Source: an uncultured Clostridia bacterium (lineage in GTDB: Bacteria > Bacillota > Clostridia > Oscillospirales > Ruminococcaceae). Taken from it: a stretch of 54,493 nucleotides of DNA. The DNA is taken from NCBI GenBank assembly GCA_944382845.1, contig CALWNN010000057.1:1-54493 (forward strand). The letters are read 5' to 3'. This document shows, piece after piece, positions 7,574 through 15,912 of the stretch; the stretch's first letter is position 1, and each line of letters starts with the position of its first letter. The translations under genes and the position numbers were made by a program. The notes under the pieces were generated by a model. It saw only the letters and a program-made list of their open reading frames with translations. It searched no databases and had not been told where the DNA came from.

Positions 7574-8221
7574 ATGAAATCTATTTTATTGATTGGACTT
7601 GGACGCTTTGGCAAACATATTGCCAAGAAACTAAACGACCTGAATCATCAGGTTATGGCTGTGGACAACAATGAGGAGAGAATTAATTCAGTACTATCCT
7701 TTGTTACCAACGCTCAGATCGGCGACAGTACTAATAAAGAATTTCTCTCCTCTCTGGGAATCAGAAACTTCGACGCGTGTATCGTTACTATCGGTGATAA
7801 TTTTCAAAATTCATTGGAAACCGCTTCTCTTTTGAAAGAACTGGGAGCTAAAAAAGTAATTGCCAGAGCGTCCAGAGGGGTTCAGGAAAAATTTCTGCTG
7901 CGAAACGGCGCAGACGAAGTAGTGTATCCGGAAAAACAACTTGCTTCATGGACTGCGATACGCTGTACTTCGGAAAATATTCTGGACTACATAGAATTGG
8001 ATGATGAAAATTCTATATTTGAGTTGGCAATACCTGCTGAATGGAACGGAAAGACTGTTGTTCAATTAGATATTCGTAAAAAATACGGTATTAATATTCT
8101 GGGCATCAGAGAAAATGGTAAGCTCAATATGAACATTACACCTGACACAGTCCTCAGCGATAACAAATCCATTCTCGTGTTAGGAAAACAGAAAGACGTT
8201 CAGAAGTGCTTTAGAATCTGA
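7574..8221 (+). CDS. ktrA: KtrA/TrkA regulatory subunit (RCK domain)
   Basis: 215 aa, 17 bp after ktrB with GGAGG before the ATG. The RCK_N domain starts with a Rossmann motif (IGLGRFGKHIAKKL) and the acidic residue at the end of strand 2 (AVDNNEERI), followed by NAQIGDSTNKEFL and the DACIVTIGDNFQNSL segment. The RCK_C domain covers roughly residues 135-215 (LAIPAEWNGKTVVQLDIRK...ILVLGKQKDVQKC). The octameric ring binds ATP/ADP or NAD(H), and in Firmicutes often cyclic di-AMP at RCK_C, to gate KtrB. Pairing with ktrB is unambiguous; ligand choice is inference. Confidence 0.92.
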   Translation: MKSILLIGLGRFGKHIAKKLNDLNHQVMAVDNNEERINSVLSFVTNAQIGDSTNKEFLSSLGIRNFDACIVTIGDNFQNSLETASLLKELGAKKVIARASRGVQEKFLLRNGADEVVYPEKQLASWTAIRCTSENILDYIELDDENSIFELAIPAEWNGKTVVQLDIRKKYGINILGIRENGKLNMNITPDTVLSDNKSILVLGKQKDVQKCFRI

Positions 8222-8257
8222 ATAATTAACTTTCAACCAACAGCGGAGGTGATTCTG

Positions 8258-8791
8258 ATGAAAGATTTGATGTTGATTATCGTAACTTTCGCAGCTTTTG
8301 CATTTGGATTCTATATCATGAAGAAAATTGATGATTTTATTGCTGATAATCAACGGCATATTACAGCGGAGAACAGAAACAGCAGATCACATATTCACAT
8401 CGCCGCCGAATCCCCCATGCTTTTGGATTATGTTGCTTCCGCACTGGAATACTGCTCTGCCGCTCATCCATACATGGAGTTCTTCTTTAGCAGCGGTAAG
8501 GTAAATCAGCTCCTGCATAAGCTGTCAGATGGAACCGTTGATATTGTATTGTTATCAGATGAAATAGCAAAAAGCCTGAGCTCAGAGTATGTATCCATAC
8601 AAATTCCATATCATGCAAAGCAAGCTGTGGTTACTACGCTTGGGTTGAATGTAGAAAATACAGATCAGGATTGCAGGATATATGTTATCTGGAACAAAAC
8701 TATCCAATCCAAAAATCGTGACAGAGTAATATTTGCATTGGAAAACGAGTATTGTACTCTAAAGCACGGCTATTGCGATTACATTGATTAA
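8258..8791 (+). CDS. Membrane-anchored LysR-type substrate-binding-like protein
   Basis: 177 aa from ATG 8258, with GGAGG at 8245-8249; the GTG at 8249 overlaps the ribosome site and is not used. One N-terminal transmembrane helix (about residues 2-20) precedes IHIAAESPMLLDYVASALEYCSAAHPYMEF and then a LLHKLSDGTVDIVLLSDEIA segment. That order and spacing resemble the first lobe of the LysR-type effector domain (periplasmic-binding-protein fold), without any DNA-binding helix-turn-helix. It lies between ktrA and kdpD, so a sensory or accessory role in potassium control is plausible. I do not know a named family for it. Confidence 0.6.
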   Translation: MKDLMLIIVTFAAFAFGFYIMKKIDDFIADNQRHITAENRNSRSHIHIAAESPMLLDYVASALEYCSAAHPYMEFFFSSGKVNQLLHKLSDGTVDIVLLSDEIAKSLSSEYVSIQIPYHAKQAVVTTLGLNVENTDQDCRIYVIWNKTIQSKNRDRVIFALENEYCTLKHGYCDYID

Positions 8792-8859
8792 TTATTTACA
8801 TCTTCCCGGTTGAATAAAATTCACTCCTGTGATATTATCTATTAAAAGGGGTGGGTGCG

Positions 8860-11445
8860 ATGAAACAGACAACGAAAGGACATTTGAAAATTTTTTTCAG
8901 CTATGCTGAAAGTATAGGCAAAACTCAGTCTATGCTGAAAGCGGCGCAAACTGCAAAAGCAAAGGGCATTGATGTACTGGTTGGTTACATTGCGCCGCAC
9001 ACATCTGATCGTACACTTACTTTGATGAATGGTCTTGAGCAGATGAAATCTGACAATACGGATATGCTTGATATTGAAAGTATATTGGCAAGAAAGCCGG
9101 ACTTAGTCCTGATTGATGAATTGGCGCACACAAACAGCAAGAGCTGCCGTCATCTAAAACGCTATCAGGATGTCAACGAGCTGCTGAATGCCGGTATCGA
9201 TGTGTATACCACAGTTAATGTGGGAAATATCGAAAGTCTGCATGATACGGTGGCGTCCATCACCGGAATTACCACCTGGGATCGAATACCTGATTCTGTC
9301 TTTGATAATGCAGATCAGGTGGAATTGATCGATATAGAACCACAAGATCTGATGGAGCACCTGCGAGAAAAAGAAGCGGCTGATTCGCAGCTTACCCTTG
9401 AACAGTTGATAGCTTTGCGTGAGGTTGCTCTTCGACGCTGTGCAGATAGGGTAAAGCTTCTTTCTGATCAATTGCATGAAAAGAACATTTTTCATACTGA
9501 TGAACATATTTTAGTGTGCCTTTCATCGGCTCCTTCCAATGCAAAAATCATACGTACTGCCGCCAGAATTGCACGAGCCTTTAATAGCCAGTTTACTGCC
9601 TTGTTTGTGGAAACGCCTGACTTTGATGCGGTTACCACAGAAAACAAAAAGCGTTTGCAGGACAATCGGAAACTTGCTGAACAGCTTGGTGCAAACATTG
9701 AAACAGTATATGGTGAAGATGTTCCTTACCAGATTGCAGAGTTTGCCCGGCTCTCCGGTGTTACAAAAATTGTGTTAGGGCGAAGCGTTGTCACACGTAA
9801 GCATCTGTTTAGTAAACCCACTCTTACAGAGCAGCTTCTTTCTTATATTCCGGAAATTGATGTACATATAATTCCTGATACAAGTGCCGATACATCTTAT
9901 CGTCCAAAGAAAAGAAAAACTAAGAATCATCGCGCTTTTTTGAAAAACACAGCAAAAAGTGCAAGTATCCTTATATGCTGTACTTTATTAAGTATTCTGT
10001 TTTACCGTCTTGGCTTTACCGATGCCAATATCATTATGGTATATATTCTTGGAGTGTTGTTAACATCTATCGTGACAACTCACCGAATATACAGTCTGGT
10101 TGTATCTATAGCCAGTGTATTCATCTTTAATTTTCTGTTTACCATGCCGAGATTTTCGCTGAAGGCATATGAAACGGGTTATCCTGTCACATTTGTTATC
10201 ATGTTTTTGACAGCTTATATTACCGGTACATTTGCGCTTAGATATAAAGATCAGGCAAGCCAATCTGCCAAAATAGCTCATCGGACTAAAATCCTTTTTG
10301 ATACGGATCAGTTGTTGTCTAAAGCTACAAGCAAAGAGGATATCATTCGTACAGCGGCAGAACAGTTAATGAAACTGTTAGAACGAAATGTCGTTGTGTT
10401 TGAAAATATAAACGGGCAGCTGTCGGAACCTTATTTTTTTCGGGAAAATGCATTAACTGAACAGAACTACAATGCCGAAAAAGAGTTGGCTGCTGCGAAA
10501 TGGGTACTGAAAAATAATCATATTGCCGGTGCTACAACAGACACACATTCCGATGTGCAATATCTTTATTTTGCACTTCGCGTCAATGAACGAGTTTACG
10601 GTGTTGTAGGTATTAAAGCGGAAAATAATCCCTTAGATGCCTCAGAGCACAGTATTCTTCTCTCTATATTGGGCGAAGCAGCATTAGCTCTTGAAAATGA
10701 GAAAAATGCCAGAGAAAAAGAAGCCGCAGCGGTATTGGCGGAAAGCGAACAGCTTAGAGCCAATCTTCTGCGGACAATTTCACACGATCTGCGGACTCCC
10801 CTGACTACTATTTCCGGCAATGCCAGCAATCTGATGAACAATTCAAATATCTTCGACGAAGATACCAAGCAACAGATTTATTCTGATATATACGACGATT
10901 CTATCTGGCTCATCGACTTGGTGGAAAATTTGTTGTATGCTACACGCATAGAAGAAGGTAGAATGACTTTGCGTACTTCCACCGAGCTTCTTAGCGAGAT
11001 AATTGAGGAAACCATGCAGCACATCAGCCGCAAAGCGATTAAACATCATTTGTCCGTTGTATGCGAGGATGAACTTCTGCTGGTCAAAGCTGATGCAAAA
11101 CTGATCGTGCAGGTTATTGCCAACCTTGTGGATAATGCTATCAAATATACTCCGCCGGAATCTGATATTACTATTACCGCAAGAAAGAACGGCGACATGG
11201 CGGAGGTGCTGATTGCCGATACCGGCAAAGGCATTTCCGATGAGGAAAAATCCAGAATATTCGATAAGTTCTACTCAGGCACAAATAAAATTGCGGATAA
11301 CCGCCGCAGTCTGGGGCTGGGGTTATATCTCTGCAAAGCCATTGTGGAAGCACATGGCGGTACGATTCATGTGACGGACAATAAACCCCATGGAACAATT
11401 TTTGATTTCACGCTTCCGCTGGAGGAGGTAACATATTATGAGTAA
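8860..11445 (+). CDS. kdpD: KdpD-type sensor histidine kinase
   Basis: 861 aa from ATG 8860 (AAAAGGGG upstream). In order: the KdpD cytosolic domain with a degenerate Walker A (YAESIGKTQSML) and a DEPDLVLIDELAHTN-type Walker B (seen as PDLVLIDELAHTN); a universal-stress-protein-like domain (about 215-345); four transmembrane helices (about 368-465); a GAF-like region (about 480-620); HisKA with phospho-acceptor His642 (TISHDLRTPLTT); and HATPase_c with N, G1 and G2 boxes (NLVDNAIKYT, DTGKGI, SLGLGLYL). It senses potassium or turgor and phosphorylates KdpE. Because the KdpFABC pump is absent here, ktrAB is the probable target. The stop overlaps the kdpE start by 8 bp. Confidence 0.93.
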   Translation: MKQTTKGHLKIFFSYAESIGKTQSMLKAAQTAKAKGIDVLVGYIAPHTSDRTLTLMNGLEQMKSDNTDMLDIESILARKPDLVLIDELAHTNSKSCRHLKRYQDVNELLNAGIDVYTTVNVGNIESLHDTVASITGITTWDRIPDSVFDNADQVELIDIEPQDLMEHLREKEAADSQLTLEQLIALREVALRRCADRVKLLSDQLHEKNIFHTDEHILVCLSSAPSNAKIIRTAARIARAFNSQFTALFVETPDFDAVTTENKKRLQDNRKLAEQLGANIETVYGEDVPYQIAEFARLSGVTKIVLGRSVVTRKHLFSKPTLTEQLLSYIPEIDVHIIPDTSADTSYRPKKRKTKNHRAFLKNTAKSASILICCTLLSILFYRLGFTDANIIMVYILGVLLTSIVTTHRIYSLVVSIASVFIFNFLFTMPRFSLKAYETGYPVTFVIMFLTAYITGTFALRYKDQASQSAKIAHRTKILFDTDQLLSKATSKEDIIRTAAEQLMKLLERNVVVFENINGQLSEPYFFRENALTEQNYNAEKELAAAKWVLKNNHIAGATTDTHSDVQYLYFALRVNERVYGVVGIKAENNPLDASEHSILLSILGEAALALENEKNAREKEAAAVLAESEQLRANLLRTISHDLRTPLTTISGNASNLMNNSNIFDEDTKQQIYSDIYDDSIWLIDLVENLLYATRIEEGRMTLRTSTELLSEIIEETMQHISRKAIKHHLSVVCEDELLLVKADAKLIVQVIANLVDNAIKYTPPESDITITARKNGDMAEVLIADTGKGISDEEKSRIFDKFYSGTNKIADNRRSLGLGLYLCKAIVEAHGGTIHVTDNKPHGTIFDFTLPLEEVTYYE

Positions 11446-12136
11446 AATTCAGATTTTGGTTGTAGAAGACGATGCACCGGTGCGCAACCTGATCACCACC
11501 ACACTAAAAGCTCACGACTACCGTTATACCACGGCAGTCAATGGGGAAAGCGCTGTTATGGAGGCAGCTTCTTATAATCCTGATATAATTCTGTTGGATT
11601 TGGGTCTGCCTGACATCGACGGAGTAGAGGTTATCACCCGCATTCGTGGCTGGTCCAATGTCCCAATCATCGTCATCAGTGCCAGAAGCGAGGATAACGA
11701 TAAGATCGATGCTTTAGATGCAGGCGCAGATGATTACCTTACCAAACCCTTCTCTGTAGACGAGCTTCTGGCTCGCTTGCGCGTCACGCAGAGACGTTTG
11801 GCGCTTATGCAGGGAGGCACAGTTCAACAGGCTACATATGAAAACGGACAGTTGAAAATAGACTACGCCTCCGGCTGCGCCTATCTGGCCGGCGAAGAAA
11901 TGCACTTGACACCAATAGAATATAAACTGCTATGCCTGTTGGCACGAAATACAGGAAAAGTGCTGACCCATAAGTTCATTTTGCAGAATGTTTGGGGCAG
12001 CAGTTGGGAAACCGATGTAGGCTCTTTGCGTGTGTTTATGGCGACTCTCCGAAAAAAACTGGAAAAAGAGCCCGGTTCACCCCGATACATACAAACCCAT
12101 ATCGGTATTGGCTATCGGATGCTTAAGATTGAGTAG
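11438..12136 (+). CDS. kdpE: KdpE-type response regulator
   Basis: 232 aa, translationally coupled to kdpD. The receiver domain shows the acidic pair (Asp11, Asp12), phospho-acceptor Asp54 (IILLDLGLPD) and Lys103 (YLTKPF). The OmpR/PhoB winged-helix domain occupies about 130-230 (LTPIEYKLLCLLARNTGKVLTH, then SLRVFMATLRKKLE and IGIGYRM). It is expected to bind direct repeats near potassium genes after phosphorylation by KdpD. It ends the locus; about 290 bp follow before glgP with no clear terminator. Confidence 0.93.
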   Translation: MSKIQILVVEDDAPVRNLITTTLKAHDYRYTTAVNGESAVMEAASYNPDIILLDLGLPDIDGVEVITRIRGWSNVPIIVISARSEDNDKIDALDAGADDYLTKPFSVDELLARLRVTQRRLALMQGGTVQQATYENGQLKIDYASGCAYLAGEEMHLTPIEYKLLCLLARNTGKVLTHKFILQNVWGSSWETDVGSLRVFMATLRKKLEKEPGSPRYIQTHIGIGYRMLKIE

Positions 12137-12274
12137 GGAAAAAATCTTAAACCTTGTTAGAAAAGGCGTAGTTGAATATTCAATGCCACTGCTTATTCTT
12201 TAATATAATGTGTGGCGCTCCTTTGTGAAATGTAAAATTTCTTTGAGTCATATTTCTTTTATTTTTCTAAAATG

Positions 12275-12303
12275 TTGTAATAAAACATGGATTGTGATAT
12301 AAT
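12275..12303 (+). promoter_or_regulatory. Promoter of glgP
   Basis: TTGTAA (12275-12280), 17-bp spacer, TGA-TATAAT extended -10 (12298-12303). The ~115-nt leader that follows can fold two small hairpins: AATCGG/CCGATT (about 12324-12342) and TTAAGC/GCTTAA. A 15-base stretch (TTTAAATCGGAGCAA) also occurs near 4977. Confidence 0.65.
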
Positions 12304-12425
12304 AATCAATAGTCAATAATTTAAATCGGAGCAATGCCGATTAAGCTTGCTTAAAATCAGCTGAGACATGGTTATACAATTAAAATTAAAACAATCCTAT
12401 CTTGATTCTGAAAGGAAGTATTGTT

Positions 12426-14687
12426 ATGAATCTGAATGAGATGATGAAAAGAAATTACTCGAAGGAGCTTTCCTCTTGTTCCGATGAGGAAATTTACTAT
12501 GCGTTATTAAAGGAGGTAAAGGAGCTTGCCTCGAAAAAAACGGCGAAAAACCCCGCAAAAAAGAAGCTTTATTACATTTCCGCCGAGTTTCTTATAGGAA
12601 AGCTTCTTTCAAACAATCTTATAAATCTTGGACTTTATGATGATGTAAAAAAACAGCTTGGTGAAGCGGGAAAGGATATCGGCAGGATTGAGGAGATTGA
12701 GAATGAGCCTTCCCTTGGAAACGGAGGACTGGGACGTCTTGCGGCTTGCTTTCTTGACTCAATCGCAACCTTGGGACTTAACGGCGACGGAGTGGGTCTT
12801 AACTATCACTTCGGACTTTTCAGACAGGTCTTTGAGAAAAACGCCCAGACTGCTCAGCCTGATCGGTGGATAACTGAAAACAGCTGGCTTGAAAAAACAG
12901 ATACTGTTTATGACGTGGCTTTCAGAAATACAAAGGTAAAGGCGAGAATGTATGACATCAGCGTAACAGGCTACGAGGGTGTTACAAACAAGCTTCATCT
13001 TTTTGACGTTGAAAGCGTTGACGAGTCAATTGTTACCGAGGGGATAGATTTTGACAAGACGGCAATTGAAAAAAATCTCACGCTTTTTCTCTACCCTGAC
13101 GACAGCGACGAAAACGGACGGCTTTTGAGAATTTATCAGCAATATTTTATGGTTTCAGCGGCGGCTCAGCTTATAATTGACGAATGTGTAAGCAAGGGAA
13201 GCGACCTTCACGACCTTGATAAGTATGCTGTTATACAGATAAACGACACACATCCAACAATGGTTATTCCGGAGCTTATAAGGCTTTTAAATCTCAGAGA
13301 AATTGAACTTGACGAGGCGATAGATATTGTAAGCCGTACCTGCGCTTATACAAACCACACCATTCTTGCGGAAGCTTTGGAAAAGTGGCCGCTTGAATAT
13401 CTTAAAAAGGCAGTGCCTCAGCTTGTGCCTATAATTGAAATCCTTGACGATAAGGTAAGAAGAAAATTTGATGACAAGAAAACCGTAATAATCGATAGCA
13501 ACGATACTGTTCATATGGCAAGTATTGATATCCATTACAGCTTCAGTATAAACGGAGTCGCAAAGCTTCATACTGAGATCCTTAAAAGCGAGGAGCTTTC
13601 ACATTTTTACAAGCTTTACCCCGAAAAGTTCAATAACAAGACAAACGGCATTACATTCAGAAGATGGCTTATGCACTGCAACCCGGAGCTTTCTGAGTTT
13701 ATAACCGGGCTTATCGGCGAGGCTTGGAAAAAGGACGCGTCGGAACTTGAAGGACTTGTAAAATTCAAGAAGGACAAAAAGGTTCTTCAAAAGCTTCTTG
13801 ACATCAAGGCACAGAAGAAACTCCAACTTAAAAATTATCTTTATGAAACTCAGGGAATGGAAATTGATGAAAACTCTATTTTTGATATTCAGATAAAGAG
13901 ACTGCATGAGTATAAACGTCAGCAGATGAACGCTCTTTATGTTATAAACAAGTACCTTGAAATCAAAAACGGCGTAAAACCGTCAACTCCCATAACTGTA
14001 ATATTCGGTGCAAAGGCGGCTCCCGCTTATATTATTGCACAGGATATAATACATCTTATTCTTTGTTTGCAGGAGATAATAAATTCCGACAAAGAAGTCA
14101 GTCCTTATCTTAAAGTGTATATGGTTGAAAATTACAATGTAACCAATGCGGAAAAGCTTATCCCTGCCTGTGATATTTCCCAGCAGATTTCTCTTGCCTC
14201 AAAGGAAGCAAGCGGCACAGGAAACATGAAATTCATGCTTAACGGCGCAGTTACTCTCGGAACAGAGGACGGAGCAAACGTTGAGATACATCAGTTTGTG
14301 GGCGACAACAACATCTACATTTTCGGAGACGAAAGCGATGTTGTGGTTGAACGCTACAAAGAGGCAAATTATAAGGCGGAAGAGTACTACAAAAAGGATA
14401 AGAAGATACAAAAAGCGGTTGATTTTATCACAAGCGGTAAAATACTTGCTGTGGGAAACAAGGAAAGCCTTGAAAGACTACAGCATGAGCTTATCTCAAA
14501 GGACTGGTTTATGACCTTCCCCGATTTTGAGTCCTACACAAAGGCAAGGGAAAAGGCTTACAAGGACTATGAAAACAGGCTTGAATGGGCTGAAAAGATG
14601 ATCGTAAATATCGCTTATGCCGGATTTTTCTCATCCGACAGAACAATTGAACAGTATAATCGGGATATCTGGCATCTTGATAAATAA
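12426..14687 (+). CDS. glgP: Glycogen (maltodextrin) phosphorylase
   Basis: 753 aa from ATG 12426 (GAAAGGAAG upstream). Glycosyltransferase family 35: [16 protein letters not shown] near residue 55, [21 protein letters not shown] near 100, [14 protein letters not shown] (the active-site NDTHPT) near 285, NGITFRRWL near 415, KRLHEYKRQ near 500, and the pyridoxal-phosphate lysine in [11 protein letters not shown] near 600. It phosphorolyses alpha-1,4-glucans to glucose-1-phosphate in the cytosol. At 753 aa it is at the short bacterial end of the family. It has its own promoter, ends in a strong terminator, and faces a convergent LacI-type regulator that may control sugar genes. Confidence 0.95.
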   Translation: MNLNEMMKRNYSKELSSCSDEEIYYALLKEVKELASKKTAKNPAKKKLYYISAEFLIGKLLSNNLINLGLYDDVKKQLGEAGKDIGRIEEIENEPSLGNGGLGRLAACFLDSIATLGLNGDGVGLNYHFGLFRQVFEKNAQTAQPDRWITENSWLEKTDTVYDVAFRNTKVKARMYDISVTGYEGVTNKLHLFDVESVDESIVTEGIDFDKTAIEKNLTLFLYPDDSDENGRLLRIYQQYFMVSAAAQLIIDECVSKGSDLHDLDKYAVIQINDTHPTMVIPELIRLLNLREIELDEAIDIVSRTCAYTNHTILAEALEKWPLEYLKKAVPQLVPIIEILDDKVRRKFDDKKTVIIDSNDTVHMASIDIHYSFSINGVAKLHTEILKSEELSHFYKLYPEKFNNKTNGITFRRWLMHCNPELSEFITGLIGEAWKKDASELEGLVKFKKDKKVLQKLLDIKAQKKLQLKNYLYETQGMEIDENSIFDIQIKRLHEYKRQQMNALYVINKYLEIKNGVKPSTPITVIFGAKAAPAYIIAQDIIHLILCLQEIINSDKEVSPYLKVYMVENYNVTNAEKLIPACDISQQISLASKEASGTGNMKFMLNGAVTLGTEDGANVEIHQFVGDNNIYIFGDESDVVVERYKEANYKAEEYYKKDKKIQKAVDFITSGKILAVGNKESLERLQHELISKDWFMTFPDFESYTKAREKAYKDYENRLEWAEKMIVNIAYAGFFSSDRTIEQYNRDIWHLDK

Positions 14688-14694
14688 AAAGCAA

Positions 14695-14742
14695 AAGACC
14701 TGCATTAGTGATGTTATGTCACATTAATGCAGGTCTTGTTTC
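14695..14742 (+). terminator. Terminator between glgP and the LacI-family gene
   Basis: AAGACCTGCATTA pairs with TAATGCAGGTCTT around a loop of about 13 bases, followed by TGTTTCTT. The long stem flanked by A- and T-rich sequence could work for glgP and possibly in the opposite direction. Confidence 0.75.
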
Positions 14743-14823
14743 TTGAAAAAGTTTTTAAAAGTGGAAAATATCCCGTTAAAAAGCCTGAAGGCGTTTTGAT
14801 TTGTGTTTTTCAGTGTTATCAGT

Positions 14824-15819
14824 TCAGTCGCCGGTTGATTGCCTTAAAATAACATTGTGGCGCATATTGTAATGTTTGTTGTCTTTTGCGGAGCTTGAAA
14901 TGTTTGAGATAAGCTTTTCAATGGTGAATATGCCCATTTTCTTGCATGGCTGAGCTACAGTTGAAAGGGAGGGTATAAGCATTTCCGAAAGGGCAATGTT
15001 ATCAAATCCCATGACAGATAACTCGCTGCCTATCTGTATTCCCATTGAAACGGCGGTTTTCATTGCCACAGCCGCAAGAAGGTCTGAGATTGCAAAAACA
15101 GCAGTAGGTTTGTTTTCAAGAGACATGAACTTTTTCATGGCGATTTCGCCGTTTTCACTGTCGTAAGTACCTTCATAAATGTATTCATTCCTTACAGGTA
15201 TGCCATGGTCCTTTAAAGCTTTTAAATAACCTTTTTTACGATAAATAGAGGACATGGCAAGAGAATTTGTTGAGATAAGGGCGATCTTGTTATGCCCCTT
15301 TTCAATAAGAGCAGTGGTTGCGTCATAGCTTGCCTGCTCGTCATTTACAGTAACGGTCAAAACGTTTGCACCCTCGATACCCTCGCAGCACAAAGCAATA
15401 TCGTAATTCTCCGCAAGTTTGTTAATGGTTTTTGCGTCGTACTGAGTTCCTAAAAGCACCGCTCCGTCAACGGTTCTGTTAAAAAGCATTTTCATCTGAC
15501 GCTTTTCAATTTCTTCAAGTCCGTATGATGTGGCAGAGATTATATCATAGCCGTAGTTTAGCGCTCCCTCCTGCATTCCTGCAATAATCTCCGCGTAGAG
15601 GGAATGAACAGAGGCGGGTTGAATCACAAGTATAACGTTTGTTTCGCGTTTTCTTAAGTTTCTCCCAAGAAAATTAGGACTGTAGTGAAGATCTTTTATT
15701 GCTCTGTTTACAGCCTCCGACGCTGCTTCGGAAACGTTTGCACTTCCGTTAAGAACTCTTGAAACAGTAGCTACCGAAACTCCTGCCGCTTTTGCAACGT
15801 CTTTTATTGTAGCGCTCAT
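14824..15819 (-). CDS. LacI-family transcriptional regulator
   Basis: 331 aa from ATG 15819, preceded by AAAGGAATACAGAAC. The N-terminal helix-turn-helix and hinge are canonical (TIKDVAKAAGVSVATVSRVLNGSANVS, then YSPNFLGRNLRKR). The effector domain is a periplasmic-binding-protein type 1 fold (VILVIQPASVHSLYAEIIAGMQEGA; GAVLLG; ALISTNSL; AVFAISDLLAAVAMK; SVMGFDNIALSEMLIPSLSTVAQP). It represses or activates sugar genes in response to a sugar ligand. Its position convergent with glgP suggests a maltodextrin/glycogen role, but ligand and operators are unproven. The C-terminus HNVILRQSTGD is the usual end of the family. Confidence 0.93.
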   Translation of the reverse strand: MSATIKDVAKAAGVSVATVSRVLNGSANVSEAASEAVNRAIKDLHYSPNFLGRNLRKRETNVILVIQPASVHSLYAEIIAGMQEGALNYGYDIISATSYGLEEIEKRQMKMLFNRTVDGAVLLGTQYDAKTINKLAENYDIALCCEGIEGANVLTVTVNDEQASYDATTALIEKGHNKIALISTNSLAMSSIYRKKGYLKALKDHGIPVRNEYIYEGTYDSENGEIAMKKFMSLENKPTAVFAISDLLAAVAMKTAVSMGIQIGSELSVMGFDNIALSEMLIPSLSTVAQPCKKMGIFTIEKLISNISSSAKDNKHYNMRHNVILRQSTGD

Positions 15820-15857
15820 GTTCTGTATTCCTTTCGTCAAATATTTTTCCTAAATGT

Positions 15858-15886
15858 ATTTTAGCATATTTTAATTATGATTTCAA
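15858..15886 (-). promoter_or_regulatory. Promoter of the LacI-family gene
   Basis: On the minus strand, TTGAAA (15886-15881), a 17-bp spacer ending in TGC, and TAAAAT (15863-15858), 39 bp from the start codon. Confidence 0.65.
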
Positions 15887-15912
15887 GACATTTTCAATAT
15901 AATTTTACAGTT

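Noticed and set aside
12137-12425. Small gene between kdpE and glgP
   Set aside because: No frame has both a ribosome site and coding-like sequence; the gap holds a promoter and leader hairpins.
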